DNA from: Bacteroidota bacterium
Lineage (GTDB): Bacteria; Bacteroidota; Bacteroidia; AKYH767-A; OLB10
Direction of reading: 5' to 3'
NCBI GenBank assembly: GCA_023251535.1
Contig: JAHEYP010000002.1
Location: forward strand, 124,001-188,000
Length of the DNA stretch: 64,000 nt
The notes under the pieces are model-generated. The model was not told the origin of the DNA and did not search any database. It saw nothing but the letters and a program-made list of their open reading frames with translations. This document shows, one piece after another, positions 40,092 to 50,069 of the stretch; the first letter of the stretch is position 1; the number at the start of each line of letters is the position of its first letter. Both the position numbers and the translations under genes were made by a program.

Positions 40092-40485
40092 TGGAGCCGG
40101 TGGGAGTTGAACCCACGTCCAGACAAGGAATTAATATGCTTTCTACATGCTTAGTAATGACTTAGATTTTCGAGAGAGAGTTAAGCGCATTACTTACAAA
40201 CCCTTTCCTTATCTCTTGTTTTCTCGCACCATCATCAGAGCGCTAACGATGCCAGTTTGTCTTTTTGATACCCCGACCCTTCCCCTGACAAACGGAGTGG
40301 AAGGCGAGATAGCTTGTCTCTGCTCCTAGAGCAGTAGATTAAGATAATTCTCTTGGAGAATTATGCAGCAAGCGCATAAGATGTTTCGCCAATTAGACGA
40401 TTGAAAGTTGCGTTTTAAGGGACCACTAACAACGCCCTGCATGCTTACGTACCAATCGCACTAGCTGTCGATTCCGGTCGACCCC
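40092..40485 (-). ncRNA. ssrA: tmRNA (ssrA)
   Basis: tmRNA rescues ribosomes stalled on broken mRNA and tags the nascent protein for degradation. The 5' end GGGGTCG (40485-40479) pairs with the 3' CGGCTCC (40099-40093) to make a seven-pair acceptor stem (two G-U pairs), and the discriminator A is at 40092. The T arm reads GACGTGGGTTCAACTCCCACC, in part GGTTCAACTCC, as in tRNA. The 5' side has GGAATCGACAGC, typical after the acceptor of tmRNAs. A tag frame is at 40361-40390. CCA is not encoded (the next bases are CAA). Length ~394 nt. Promoter TATCTTTG lies just upstream. Confidence 0.96.
40361..40390 (-). other. tmRNA tag reading frame GETSYALAA*
   Basis: Read on the minus strand from 40390, the codons GGC GAA ACA TCT TAT GCG CTT GCT GCA TAA encode GETSYALAA and stop. 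The final YALAA is the usual Bacteroidota degron, recognised by ClpXP-type proteases. The Gly resume codon is also usual for the phylum. Confidence 0.92.
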
Positions 40486-40830
40486 ATGTAATTGATCTTG
40501 CAAAGATACGAAGTAATTGATGCTTTTTCTTAAACACTAATGCATTTATATTTTTCGGCTTTATACAACTGATCATTTGTAGACTATTCTTTCTAATACA
40601 AAATGAACCATCTTAATAGGATGTAAAGTGCTTAATTCTTACATAACTTATATGACCTAAATTTTCTGTTTTCATATTTTCTTCATCCCGTTCAAAAGCC
40701 GATTTTCCCGCTCGGATAGCCAAATTAAGTGTTCAGACAAGTAAATTTTTAATAGGATTTTTTCGTTGTAACTTGCTTAAAATTAGCAAACTGACAGTAC
40801 AATAATTGTCGTTACAAGAATTCTCTATTA
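40486..40830. other. Intergenic stretch between ssrA and the next gene
   Basis: These 345 bp separate ssrA (minus) from a plus-strand gene. Only the ssrA promoter element is supported. The rest is AT-rich with no long open frame, no strong hairpin and no TAnnTTTG match for the plus-strand gene. Confidence 0.5.
40501..40508 (-). promoter_or_regulatory. TAnnTTTG promoter element of ssrA
   Basis: TATCTTTG on the minus strand ends 16 nt before the mature 5' G of tmRNA at 40485. That leaves room for a short leader removed by RNase P. Confidence 0.65.
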
Positions 40831-41172
40831 ATGAATACACCCAAAAGCCTAACCTATCTCATATTCAGCATTTTAATTCTGATTTCGGGATTTTCTTACA
40901 GCCAAAGATCAACACAATACATATTCGTTGAAATCCAAGGATTAACAGTTGAACGAGGCTTTCCCGATGTACGCCAATCGCTCAGTATTCTTCCTGAATT
41001 AATAACGATTCAATATTGCCAACAGTTGGGTTTAGCTATCCTACAAGTAAATACTGGTGCTGAGCATACTGAAAAGAATATTGCTAAAATCCTGTCCAAA
41101 GCCAATTATCGCTTCTATATTAAAGACCCTGTTCCGATTGAGTCATTGGTTACTCCTTGTCACTTGAATTAA
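40831..41172 (+). CDS. Small secreted protein, ferredoxin-like (HMA-like) pattern
   Basis: The 113-residue protein starts with a signal peptide (LTYLIFSILILISGFSYSQ). The mature part alternates beta and alpha as in a heavy-metal-associated fold (YIFVEIQGL, VRQSLSILPELI, LAILQVNTG, KNIAKILSKANYRFYIKD), but lacks the metal-binding CxxC. So a beta-alpha-beta-beta-alpha-beta fold is likely, metal binding is not. It stands 28 bp upstream of a 1396-residue T9SS protein on the same strand, probably co-transcribed. No family is recognised. Confidence 0.7.
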   Translation: MNTPKSLTYLIFSILILISGFSYSQRSTQYIFVEIQGLTVERGFPDVRQSLSILPELITIQYCQQLGLAILQVNTGAEHTEKNIAKILSKANYRFYIKDPVPIESLVTPCHLN

Positions 41173-41200
41173 CGTTTATCTATTCTCTTGACCATATTTA

Positions 41201-44200
41201 ATGTTGACTAAAAACAATACAATGACCCGTTATCCCCAATTTCTTATATTCCTTTTTTCTTTGTTCTTAAATCAGAACTCGAATGCTCAAACAATTCTGC
41301 TTTCGGGTACAGGTGATGGTGGATTTGAAACTGGTTCTACTTTCGCTGCAAACGGTTGGAGTGTTGTGAATGGTGTTGCTGCCAACCAATGGTTTTGTGG
41401 CAATGGAGCAACGGGGTTTACAGGAACTCGTTGCGGTTATGTTGGAACCGCATCAACTAATAATAACTATAATCAGAATTCAGCATCCATTGTTCACATT
41501 TATCGTGATATTACTTTCCCCGCCGGATCATCTAATATTAAAATTAAATTCAGCTGGAAATGTCGAGGTAGAACTAATGAGGATATCGCTAGGATTTTTT
41601 TAATGCCTACTTCTATTACCCCAATTTCAGGTTCATCACCAGCAATTGCATATCAAATCGGCGATGATTTAAAAGGAAATACTTCTTGGCAAACTGATTC
41701 TATTGATCTTCCTTGCTCTGTTGGGGGTACAACACAGCGTTTAGTGATTACATGGATCAACGATGGTTCACAAGGTAATAATACGGCAATTGCTATTGAT
41801 AATATCGTGGTTTCTACTGCATCATCTTCAAATTGCGCTGCTGCTTTAGGATTGGGATATTTCCCTGTTGCTACACTTCCTTATAATTCAGGACCAGGAA
41901 CAACTTGCGGAAAAGATGATGATGTAACTAATGTAAATGCTCCTTCGTGCGGTAATCCCGATTATTTAGGCGACGAAGATGTTGTATGGTCATTTACTCC
42001 TACAACTTCTGGAAATGTTTCTATCGATTTAAATGCGCCTGCTGCTTCTTCTACAGGACTTATGTTGTACGATGGTTGTCCACTTGGTTCATGTGGTGGC
42101 GCTTCTGCTACATGCGTAGCTTTTGTTCAAGATATTGGTGGAAGTAAAACAATGTGTATTAATATTACTGCCGGTCATACCTATTATTTAGTTCTTGATG
42201 GCGATGGTACTTGCAATAGTTATGATAACTTGTTTATCTCTTCCGTTTCGTCTTCAATATTAGGAAGTACATGTGCCAATGCAGTTCCTGTTGCTTCTCT
42301 ACCAGCAACTTATTTGAATGAATCAACTTCGTGTATGGGTGATGATTATAATTCATTAACTATTGGAAGTTGTAATACTTTGTATTCATCGGGAGAAGAT
42401 AAAGTCTATCAATACATCTCTTTAGGTAATGAGTGTATAAGTATTTCCTTATCGAATCTTTCTACTCCTCTAATGGGGTATCAAGTTTATTATGGTTGTC
42501 CCGGAGCCGGTGGTGTTTGCATCGGATCTAACGGCGGCTCTTCAGTTTTGGTAGGCAGTGTTACGTTAAGTGCAGCTGGAACATATTATATTATTATTGA
42601 TTCATGGGCACCTCCTGCTGCTGTTGGTTATGATTTGGCAATCTCTTCTTATGGTACCGGTGCAATCAACGACTTACCTTGTAATGCACAATTTCTTACT
42701 CATGGTATCTATACATTAGGTAATAATAATTGTTCTTCAGGATTTGTAGAGCCAGTTGCAGGTGATTGTTGGATACTTCCCGGCGAGTTGAATACAGTTT
42801 GGTTTAAAGCTGTTGTTGGATTAACAGGTGAAGCGCATATTCAAACTCAATTGTTAACTTTAACTGATACTCAAATAGATGTTTTCTCAGGAACTTGTTC
42901 AAACTTATCTCCAATTTTAAATGGATGTAACGATAATGGAATTTCAGGTTGCAATGGATCTGTTGCTTCTTCAAGTCTCGATTTATTTGGGCTTACTCCA
43001 GGCGATACTTTATTTATTAGAGTAGATGGTGTTGGAGATTTAACAGGAACTTTCAATATAATTATAACTGATTCTCCTCTGAATGCCGGATTCAATCAAC
43101 AAGATTGCTTGGGTGGTTCTACGGTTTGTCAGAACATCATTGTTCAACCTTCAAGTTTCTTCGGATGCGGAATGATTCCAGAAATTCCTGTTGCAGGAAG
43201 TATTGCAAATCCTGCAGCTAACGTAAATAGTACTAACTCCGGTTGCCTATTAGCTAGTGAATTAAACATCGTATGGTATATTATCCATATTTCTTCTCCA
43301 GGAACATTATCTTGGACACATACACATCCCTCGGGATTCTATGATTGGATCATGTATGATCTTACTAATAACTCTTGTGCTGATATTGCTAATAATATTC
43401 TTCCTCCGGTAAGATGTAATTGGAATGGTGCAGGTTCTACAATGTGTGGAATGCAAAATCCTGTTCCCGCAGGTGCTTCTCCTTTTAATTTTGAAGCTCC
43501 TCTTCCTGTTGTTGCTGGACAAACGTTTGCTTTAGCACTGTCGAATTATAGCTACACAAGCGGTGGATTCACTCTCGATTTTTCTAACTCTACCTGCGCT
43601 TTCGGTAATTCACCAACGTTAGCTTGGAACGGACTACAAAACACTACTTGGACAAACACTACAAATTGGGGAGGATGTAATTCCTTAAGTTGTGGAGTAG
43701 ATGCAAATATTTTTCCTGCGCCAAATCAGCCTGTAATTGCAGCAAATACTTCCATAAAAAATTTGAACATTCTTGCTGGAGCTAGTTTAACAATTCAGCC
43801 TGGTGTAACTTTAAACTTATGCGGCGATTTCAATAATTACGGAACATTAATTGCTTCTCCTACTTCTACTATCGTAATGAATAATGGTTCTGTAATTCAA
43901 CATTTTGATGGATCACTAACTGGCACCAACAAATTAGGAAACGTAGTAATAAATAAAACTGGCGGATCTGTAATTGCTAATGTCGATATGGATATTGCAG
44001 GTAATTTTACAACATCAACTGCCAATAGTATCTTCGATAGCAACAATAAGTATATTACTTTAAGTGGAAACTTCAACAACCTTGCAGGAAATACAACTTA
44101 TATCAATTCAGCTCCTTCAGGTACACTCGAATTCAATGGCACAGTAACACAAAACTTTAATCCAGGAGGTGTGCTGGATTTGAATTTTGTTAAAATCAAT

Positions 44201-45391
44201 AATTCAGGTGCTGGTGTTAATTTATTAACCGGTAATATGAATATCGGAGTAGATGGATCACTCGATTTAATGTTAGGTAAAATTATCACTAATGCAAATA
44301 AAGTAACTATAAAAAATCCAACCTTTGGTGCTGTATTTAATCATTCTGCAGTTTCTTATATTGAAGGTAACTTACAACGTATGTTGTCTGCCGTTCCTGA
44401 TATTTACGAATTTCCTGTCGGACATTCCTTGAAAGGTTATCAGAATGCAAGTGTGGCTATTAATGCAGCAAATACTATTCCTGATTTAACGGCCTCTTTT
44501 CATCCCTATACTGCGGTCCCTGTTGGACCAGTAACTTCAATCGATTGCTACGCGGTTGATTATAGCCAAATGCAAGTCCTTGATAACGGATATTGGTCAA
44601 TTATTCCTTCCGCTAATAATGGAACTGTTGATTTCTCATTATCCCTCTACCCTACTGGCTTCACTTCTGCTGCCAATTATACAACAGTTCTTAATTCAAC
44701 TGTTGCTCAACCAACCGCATTAACTTGGTATCTTGATGGCACCTGCGATCCAGGAAGTACCGCAGCGCAAACAAGTCGTAATTTGATGAATCAATTCGGC
44801 CATTTTGGAATCGGACAAGGAACAGCTTCGGGAACATTACCGATTGAATTGGTCAGCTTTAAAGGAGCTCATGAAGGAAATATTAATCACCTTCAATGGA
44901 CAACCGCCACCGAAATTGATAACGACTTTTTCACACTAGAAAGATCGACAGATGCAGTAAACTTTTTACCTATAACAATAGTAGATGGATCAGGAACAAC
45001 AACACTGCTTCATAACTATTTCTTTAACGATAAAACCTTTAAATCAGGAATCAATTATTACCGTTTGAAGCAAACCGATTTCAATGGACATTATACGTAC
45101 AGTGATGTAATATCTGTACGTACAGATTTAAGTGTACCATCCATCCATTCATGGCCAAATCCAGTTAAAAATATACTTCATATAAAAGCTGAAGGCGATA
45201 TTGCTGCAGTATACAAAGTCAATATCTATGATATTGCAGGTAGATTAGTAATGGAATCAAGCACGGTTAAATTGGATGTAAACGAAGACTTAGAAGTGAA
45301 TCTTCAATCTCTAGTTTCGGGCACTTACATGATTTCTATAATCGATAATGAAGGAGTCCAAATAGGAACTTCCGGCATAATAAAGGAATAA
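41201..45391 (+). CDS. Very large T9SS-exported surface protein
   Basis: The 1396-residue protein has a signal peptide (FLIFLFSLFLNQNSNAQ). MTRYPQF at 41222 is an alternative start. It has a lamin/jelly-roll-like N-terminal domain (~30-205), then at least four Cys-containing beta domains of the pre-peptidase C-terminal type: AALGLGYFPVATLPY, CANAVPVASLPATYL, DLPCNAQFLTHGIYTL and STVCQNIIVQPSSFFGC. Their repeated themes are WSFTPTTSG, VWFKAV and ITAGHTYYLVLDGDG. Next come a stretch with IANVDMDIAGNFTTS-like repeats, the linker LPIELVSFKGAHEGNINHLQW, and a type A sorting domain (SWPNPVKNILHIK to GTYMISIIDNEG). No catalytic motif. Likely an adhesin or matrix protein. Confidence 0.9.
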   Translation: MLTKNNTMTRYPQFLIFLFSLFLNQNSNAQTILLSGTGDGGFETGSTFAANGWSVVNGVAANQWFCGNGATGFTGTRCGYVGTASTNNNYNQNSASIVHIYRDITFPAGSSNIKIKFSWKCRGRTNEDIARIFLMPTSITPISGSSPAIAYQIGDDLKGNTSWQTDSIDLPCSVGGTTQRLVITWINDGSQGNNTAIAIDNIVVSTASSSNCAAALGLGYFPVATLPYNSGPGTTCGKDDDVTNVNAPSCGNPDYLGDEDVVWSFTPTTSGNVSIDLNAPAASSTGLMLYDGCPLGSCGGASATCVAFVQDIGGSKTMCINITAGHTYYLVLDGDGTCNSYDNLFISSVSSSILGSTCANAVPVASLPATYLNESTSCMGDDYNSLTIGSCNTLYSSGEDKVYQYISLGNECISISLSNLSTPLMGYQVYYGCPGAGGVCIGSNGGSSVLVGSVTLSAAGTYYIIIDSWAPPAAVGYDLAISSYGTGAINDLPCNAQFLTHGIYTLGNNNCSSGFVEPVAGDCWILPGELNTVWFKAVVGLTGEAHIQTQLLTLTDTQIDVFSGTCSNLSPILNGCNDNGISGCNGSVASSSLDLFGLTPGDTLFIRVDGVGDLTGTFNIIITDSPLNAGFNQQDCLGGSTVCQNIIVQPSSFFGCGMIPEIPVAGSIANPAANVNSTNSGCLLASELNIVWYIIHISSPGTLSWTHTHPSGFYDWIMYDLTNNSCADIANNILPPVRCNWNGAGSTMCGMQNPVPAGASPFNFEAPLPVVAGQTFALALSNYSYTSGGFTLDFSNSTCAFGNSPTLAWNGLQNTTWTNTTNWGGCNSLSCGVDANIFPAPNQPVIAANTSIKNLNILAGASLTIQPGVTLNLCGDFNNYGTLIASPTSTIVMNNGSVIQHFDGSLTGTNKLGNVVINKTGGSVIANVDMDIAGNFTTSTANSIFDSNNKYITLSGNFNNLAGNTTYINSAPSGTLEFNGTVTQNFNPGGVLDLNFVKINNSGAGVNLLTGNMNIGVDGSLDLMLGKIITNANKVTIKNPTFGAVFNHSAVSYIEGNLQRMLSAVPDIYEFPVGHSLKGYQNASVAINAANTIPDLTASFHPYTAVPVGPVTSIDCYAVDYSQMQVLDNGYWSIIPSANNGTVDFSLSLYPTGFTSAANYTTVLNSTVAQPTALTWYLDGTCDPGSTAAQTSRNLMNQFGHFGIGQGTASGTLPIELVSFKGAHEGNINHLQWTTATEIDNDFFTLERSTDAVNFLPITIVDGSGTTTLLHNYFFNDKTFKSGINYYRLKQTDFNGHYTYSDVISVRTDLSVPSIHSWPNPVKNILHIKAEGDIAAVYKVNIYDIAGRLVMESSTVKLDVNEDLEVNLQSLVSGTYMISIIDNEGVQIGTSGIIKE

Positions 45392-45522
45392 TTTAAGCCT
45401 TCTATTAGCTTATATTTTACGCTTCGGTCGAAAAATCTAACGTTTGGATACGTTTTACAGCTGTTTATATGACATTAATTATCTATTTTCATTTTTCGAA
45501 AATAATGTCAGCCTAAACAACT

Positions 45523-46395
45523 ATGGAACTAATTATCAATAACCTCTCTAAAACGTATTCGAATGGCGTCGCTGCTCTGCAGGATGTTTCATTGACCATC
45601 CCAAAAGGAATGTATGGTTTACTCGGACCTAATGGTGCCGGTAAGTCTACTCTAATGCGAACAATCGCTACTTTACAAGATGCTGATGAAGGATCGATTT
45701 TTTTAGGTGATCTCAATGTGCTCGAGAATAAACAAGAGTTAAGAAAGGTCTTAGGCTATCTTCCTCAGGAGTTTGGTGTCTATCCGAAAATTTCGGCTTA
45801 TGATATGCTCGATCATATTGCAGTACTCAAAGGACTTCAATCGGGGCGAAAAGAAATGGTGGAAGCATTGCTCCAACGCGTTAATTTATGGGATGTTCGT
45901 AAAAAGGCATTAGGAGGATTTTCAGGAGGAATGAAACAGCGCTTCGGTATCGCACAAGCGTTATTAGGCGATCCGAAATTGATTATTGTTGATGAACCAA
46001 CCGCAGGACTTGATCCGGGTGAAAGAAATCGCTTCTATAATTTGTTAGCGGAAATCGGGGAAAACGTAATCGTTATTCTCTCTACCCACATTGTTGAAGA
46101 TGTGAAAGAGCTTTGCGGACAAATGGCGATTATCGATAAAGGTCGTTTGCTCTATGCTGGAACTCCCGATAATGCATTGCATGCAATTAAAGGAAAGATC
46201 TGGAAGAAATCGGTAGCGAAAGCTGAAATCGAAAATATTCAAAACAACTTCCGACTTATTTCTACACGCATGATCGCCGGCAAGCCAATGGTGCATGTGT
46301 ATAATGATAATGCCCCTGGTAACGAATTTGAATCAATTCCCGGTGATCTCGAAGATGTTTTCTTTGCTCATATAAAAGGTGCTGTTGAAGCATAA
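45523..46395 (+). CDS. ABC transporter ATP-binding protein
   Basis: The 290-residue ATPase energises an ABC-2 type exporter. It has Walker A LLGPNGAGKSTLMRT, Q-loop LPQEFGVYP, signature GGFSGGMKQRFGIAQAL, Walker B LIIVDEPTAGLDPGE and the H-loop STHIVED. Residues ~225-290 form the C-terminal extension common in ABC-2 exporters. Its partner is the fused permease/peptidase 25 bp downstream. The transported substrate is unknown. Confidence 0.95.
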   Translation: MELIINNLSKTYSNGVAALQDVSLTIPKGMYGLLGPNGAGKSTLMRTIATLQDADEGSIFLGDLNVLENKQELRKVLGYLPQEFGVYPKISAYDMLDHIAVLKGLQSGRKEMVEALLQRVNLWDVRKKALGGFSGGMKQRFGIAQALLGDPKLIIVDEPTAGLDPGERNRFYNLLAEIGENVIVILSTHIVEDVKELCGQMAIIDKGRLLYAGTPDNALHAIKGKIWKKSVAKAEIENIQNNFRLISTRMIAGKPMVHVYNDNAPGNEFESIPGDLEDVFFAHIKGAVEA

Positions 46396-46420
46396 GTTTT
46401 ATCTCTAAACTAACGAACTT

Positions 46421-49400
46421 ATGTTATTTAACATTATCAAATTCGAACTGCGCTATTGGTTACGACAACCTATGGTGTACATATTTCTATTCATCAATGC
46501 ACTCATGATCTTTGGAGCTTCTTCCAGCGATCAGATTATTATTGGTGCAGCTTCTGGTAACGTATTTAAGAATGCTCCCTTTCAAGTGGAATTCTTTTAT
46601 TCGGTTATGTCGATCTTGTCGTTATTGATGATTACTGCATTCCTGAATTCTGCTGCAGCTCGCGACTTTTCTGAAAAGACAAGTCAACTAATCTTTACAA
46701 CTCCAATTAAAAAATTTGATTTCTTAATCGGACGATTTATAGGTGCTACTATCATTGCATTGATTCCTTTTTTAGGAGTGTCAATCGGAAATATTATTGG
46801 TGTGATGATGCCATATTTGGATTCGGCTAAGGTTGGTCCCACTGTTTGGCACGGACATATGAACGGATTCCTAGTATTTGCTCTACCCAATATTTTCTTT
46901 GCGGGCTCTATAATCTTTTGCATTGCTGCGCTGACAAAAAGCACAGTGAATTCCTTCGTTGGGTCTATTCTACTTCTTGTGGGATATATCATCTCTCAAA
47001 ACTTAGTAAGAGATATTGATAGTGAAGTAATGGGAGCAATGCTCGACCCTTTTGCAATCAGAACATTTAGTGTAGTCACTAAATACTGGACAGTAAACGA
47101 TCGAAATACAATGTCGGCGGGTTTTGAAGGATTACTTTTAATGAACCGTTTAATTTGGATTTCAGTGGGTGTACTTGTTTTAGTATTTACCTATTACAAA
47201 TTCTCGTTCTCGGAAAAAGCTACAGGTAAAAAGTCGAAGAAGAACATTACTGAAAGTGAAATTACCAATATCATCAGTACTGACACTATTGCTACCTTAA
47301 AGCCAGAATATACTTCCGGACTTTCGAGAAAACAATTCTTTAGTCAGATAAGAATTGAGACCATCAGTATTCTGAAAAATACTTCTTTCATTATTGTATT
47401 ACTTGCCGGTGTATTGAATTTAATGGGAGGATTATCTTCCGTTACTAATGCGGGGTATGGAAATACAACTTTCCCAGTCACCTACTCTATCATTCAAACT
47501 TTAGATGGTAGTTTATTGATATTTCTTTTATCAATCATAACTTTCTATACTGGAACAATTGTTTGGAAAGAACGCGATGCCAAAGTAAACGACATCTATG
47601 ATTCTCTTCCCTACGCTAACTGGATTCCCTATCTATCGAAAATGGTAGCCATGTGGTTAGTGATGGAAGTTGTGTTAGCCATTACGGTTTGTGTCGGAAT
47701 CATTACACAGAAACTATATGGATTTGAAGATATTCATTACAGTCAGTACTTCATTGAAGTAATCGGAATGCGCGGAATGTGGATCTTCTTTATGATCGCA
47801 TTATCAATGGCAATACATGTAATGATTAACAATCGTTATATTGGATATTTTGTGTTTATTGCCTTCTTTATTTTCAATTCTTTTATGTGGCCGGTATTTG
47901 ATATATCGAGTAACATGGTTTCGTTTGGATCAACTCCCGATATGACCTATAGCGATATGAATCATTACGGTCCTTATGTCAGCGGACAATTTTGGTTTCA
48001 TTTATACTGGATGTTATTTAGTATTCTGTTAATCATCAAAGGACTAGTATATTTTGTTCGCGGTAGAGATACTGATTTCAAGATCAGAATGAAAACTGCC
48101 ATTCATCGATTCAAAACTGAATATAAAGTAATTTTCTATGTAGCATTAGTTGCTTGGATAGCATGTGGTGGATTCGTGTACTACAATACTAAAGTGCTTA
48201 ATAAAATTGTAAGTAAAGACGAGCAACAAAAAGGACAAGCTGATTATGAGAAGAAGTATAAAAAGTTCGAGAAGATGCTTCAGCCTCGAATTACAGATAT
48301 TCATTACTATATCGATTTATTTCCGCAAGAACGAAAATTGCATGTAAAAGCAGAGCAATGGATAAAAAACAAAGGAGCAAGAGCTATCGATTCAGTTTTA
48401 TTTACAATGCCTGTATCATTTAAAGGTGAAGTATTAATTCCGAATGCGAAACAAATCCTAAATGACAAAGATTTGTATTTCCAAATTTACAAATTGAGTC
48501 AGCCACTTCAACCAGGTGATAGTATTAAAATATCACTTACATCTGATTATGATCCGAAAGGATTTGAAGACGAAGTTTCAGTTACAGCTATTGTCCAAAA
48601 CGGAACTTTCTTTAACAACTCTGAAGTGCTTCCTCAAATCGGTTATCAATCGGATATGGAGCTAAACGACAAAGGAGATCGTAAAGATCACGACATGAAA
48701 GAGAAGGAAAGAATGCCTCGCCTTGAACGTAATTGCACCGATAATTGCATGAATACCTATATCAGCAATAATAGCGATTGGGTAACTGTAGCTACTGAAT
48801 TCACTACTTCATCCGATCAAATAGCTATTGCTCCTGGATCATTAATTGATAAAAAGGTAAATGGAAACAGAACGACCTATTCATATAAGCTCGACCACTT
48901 TGCTTTAAACTTTTATTCATTCATGAGTGCGGCCTATCAAGTTGAACGCAAGAAATGGAAAGATATCGATCTCGAAGTTTATTATACTCCTGAACATAAG
49001 TATAATGTAAAAAAGATGATTTCCTCATTAGAGAATTCTCTTGCTTATTATACTGAGCATTTCGGACCATACTATAACAAACAAGCACGCATTATTGAAT
49101 TCCCTCGCTATGCATCGTTTGCGCAAGCTTTCCCGGGTACAATGCCTTATTCAGAAGGAATTGGATTTATTGCCAACCTCGAAGATTCTGCTGCAATCGA
49201 TATGGTGTACTATGTGGTAGCTCATGAAATGGGTCATCAATGGTGGGCACATCAATTAACAGGAGCAAATATGCAAGGTGCTACTTTATTATCAGAGACG
49301 ATGGCTCAGTATTCAGCTCTTATGGTGATGGAGAAAATGTACGGAAAGAAAATGATGTACAAATTCTTGAAATACGAAATGGATAACTACTTGCGCTCAC

Positions 49401-50011
49401 GCGGAAGTGAAAGAGTGAAAGAGTCTCCATTACTTCGTGTAGAGAACCAAGGTTATATTCATTACCGTAAAGGCAGTGTAGTGATGTATTATCTCAAAGA
49501 GATGATTGGAGAGCAAGCCGTGAATAGTGCATTAAAAGATATCATCGATAGCCTAGCCTATCGTCAACCACCATATCCAAATGCTTATATGTTGGTTGAT
49601 CGATTCAATGCCGTTACTCCTGATTCTTTGAAATACTTGATTCAAGATTTATTCTATGATATTACTTTATTCGGAAATAGAGCTACAAATGCTTCTTACA
49701 AAAAATTAGCAGATGGCAAGTATGAGGTGTCTTTTGATATCGAAGCGATGAAATTCAAATCGGATTCAATGGGTAAAGAAACAGAAGTGAAAATTAACGA
49801 TTGGATTGAAATTGGTGTCCGTGCTAAAGCCGAAAAAGGTGAAAAAATCGGCAAACAATTGTACAGCCAAATGGTGAAGTTCAATCAGAAAAAATCAACC
49901 TATAAGATAATCGTAAACGAGCTTCCTTATGAAGCCGGCATCGATCCGAATTTTATGTTAATCGATCGAGTACCGGGAGATAACCTGAAAAAACTTGATT
50001 TGAAAGAGTAA
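46421..50011 (+). CDS. ABC-2 type permease fused to M1-family aminopeptidase-like domain
   Basis: This 1196-residue fusion has about twelve to fourteen membrane helices in residues 1-~600 (ABC-2 permease-like, two clusters split by a cytoplasmic loop near 265-315). After residue ~620 comes an extracytoplasmic M1 peptidase region. The zinc motif HEMGHQWWAHQ lies at ~935-945 with the third ligand Glu ~20 residues on, in LLSETMAQYSAL. The GAMEN substrate loop of classical M1 enzymes is replaced by GTMPYSEG (~907-914). Zn ligands are intact, so hydrolysis is possible. Paired with the upstream ATPase, it may clip and move peptides across the membrane. Such fusions are known in Bacteroidota but little studied. 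Confidence 0.9.
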   Translation: MLFNIIKFELRYWLRQPMVYIFLFINALMIFGASSSDQIIIGAASGNVFKNAPFQVEFFYSVMSILSLLMITAFLNSAAARDFSEKTSQLIFTTPIKKFDFLIGRFIGATIIALIPFLGVSIGNIIGVMMPYLDSAKVGPTVWHGHMNGFLVFALPNIFFAGSIIFCIAALTKSTVNSFVGSILLLVGYIISQNLVRDIDSEVMGAMLDPFAIRTFSVVTKYWTVNDRNTMSAGFEGLLLMNRLIWISVGVLVLVFTYYKFSFSEKATGKKSKKNITESEITNIISTDTIATLKPEYTSGLSRKQFFSQIRIETISILKNTSFIIVLLAGVLNLMGGLSSVTNAGYGNTTFPVTYSIIQTLDGSLLIFLLSIITFYTGTIVWKERDAKVNDIYDSLPYANWIPYLSKMVAMWLVMEVVLAITVCVGIITQKLYGFEDIHYSQYFIEVIGMRGMWIFFMIALSMAIHVMINNRYIGYFVFIAFFIFNSFMWPVFDISSNMVSFGSTPDMTYSDMNHYGPYVSGQFWFHLYWMLFSILLIIKGLVYFVRGRDTDFKIRMKTAIHRFKTEYKVIFYVALVAWIACGGFVYYNTKVLNKIVSKDEQQKGQADYEKKYKKFEKMLQPRITDIHYYIDLFPQERKLHVKAEQWIKNKGARAIDSVLFTMPVSFKGEVLIPNAKQILNDKDLYFQIYKLSQPLQPGDSIKISLTSDYDPKGFEDEVSVTAIVQNGTFFNNSEVLPQIGYQSDMELNDKGDRKDHDMKEKERMPRLERNCTDNCMNTYISNNSDWVTVATEFTTSSDQIAIAPGSLIDKKVNGNRTTYSYKLDHFALNFYSFMSAAYQVERKKWKDIDLEVYYTPEHKYNVKKMISSLENSLAYYTEHFGPYYNKQARIIEFPRYASFAQAFPGTMPYSEGIGFIANLEDSAAIDMVYYVVAHEMGHQWWAHQLTGANMQGATLLSETMAQYSALMVMEKMYGKKMMYKFLKYEMDNYLRSRGSERVKESPLLRVENQGYIHYRKGSVVMYYLKEMIGEQAVNSALKDIIDSLAYRQPPYPNAYMLVDRFNAVTPDSLKYLIQDLFYDITLFGNRATNASYKKLADGKYEVSFDIEAMKFKSDSMGKETEVKINDWIEIGVRAKAEKGEKIGKQLYSQMVKFNQKKSTYKIIVNELPYEAGIDPNFMLIDRVPGDNLKKLDLKE

Positions 50012-50028
50012 GAATTTTGATAAAAAAT

Positions 50029-50060
50029 AAAAAGTCCCGTATTCAATTACGGGACTTTTT
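50029..50060. terminator. Bidirectional intrinsic terminator
   Basis: A 13-bp perfect stem AAAAAGTCCCGTA (50029-50041) with TACGGGACTTTTT (50048-50060) and a 6-nt loop has a T tract on both strands. It separates the convergent M1-fusion gene and the flavoprotein gene. Confidence 0.92.
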
Positions 50061-50069
50061 TTATGTTTA

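Noticed and set aside
40147-40329. Short plus-strand ORF of 60 codons
   Set aside because: It lies wholly inside ssrA on the opposite strand, and the tmRNA pairing and tag explain the sequence.
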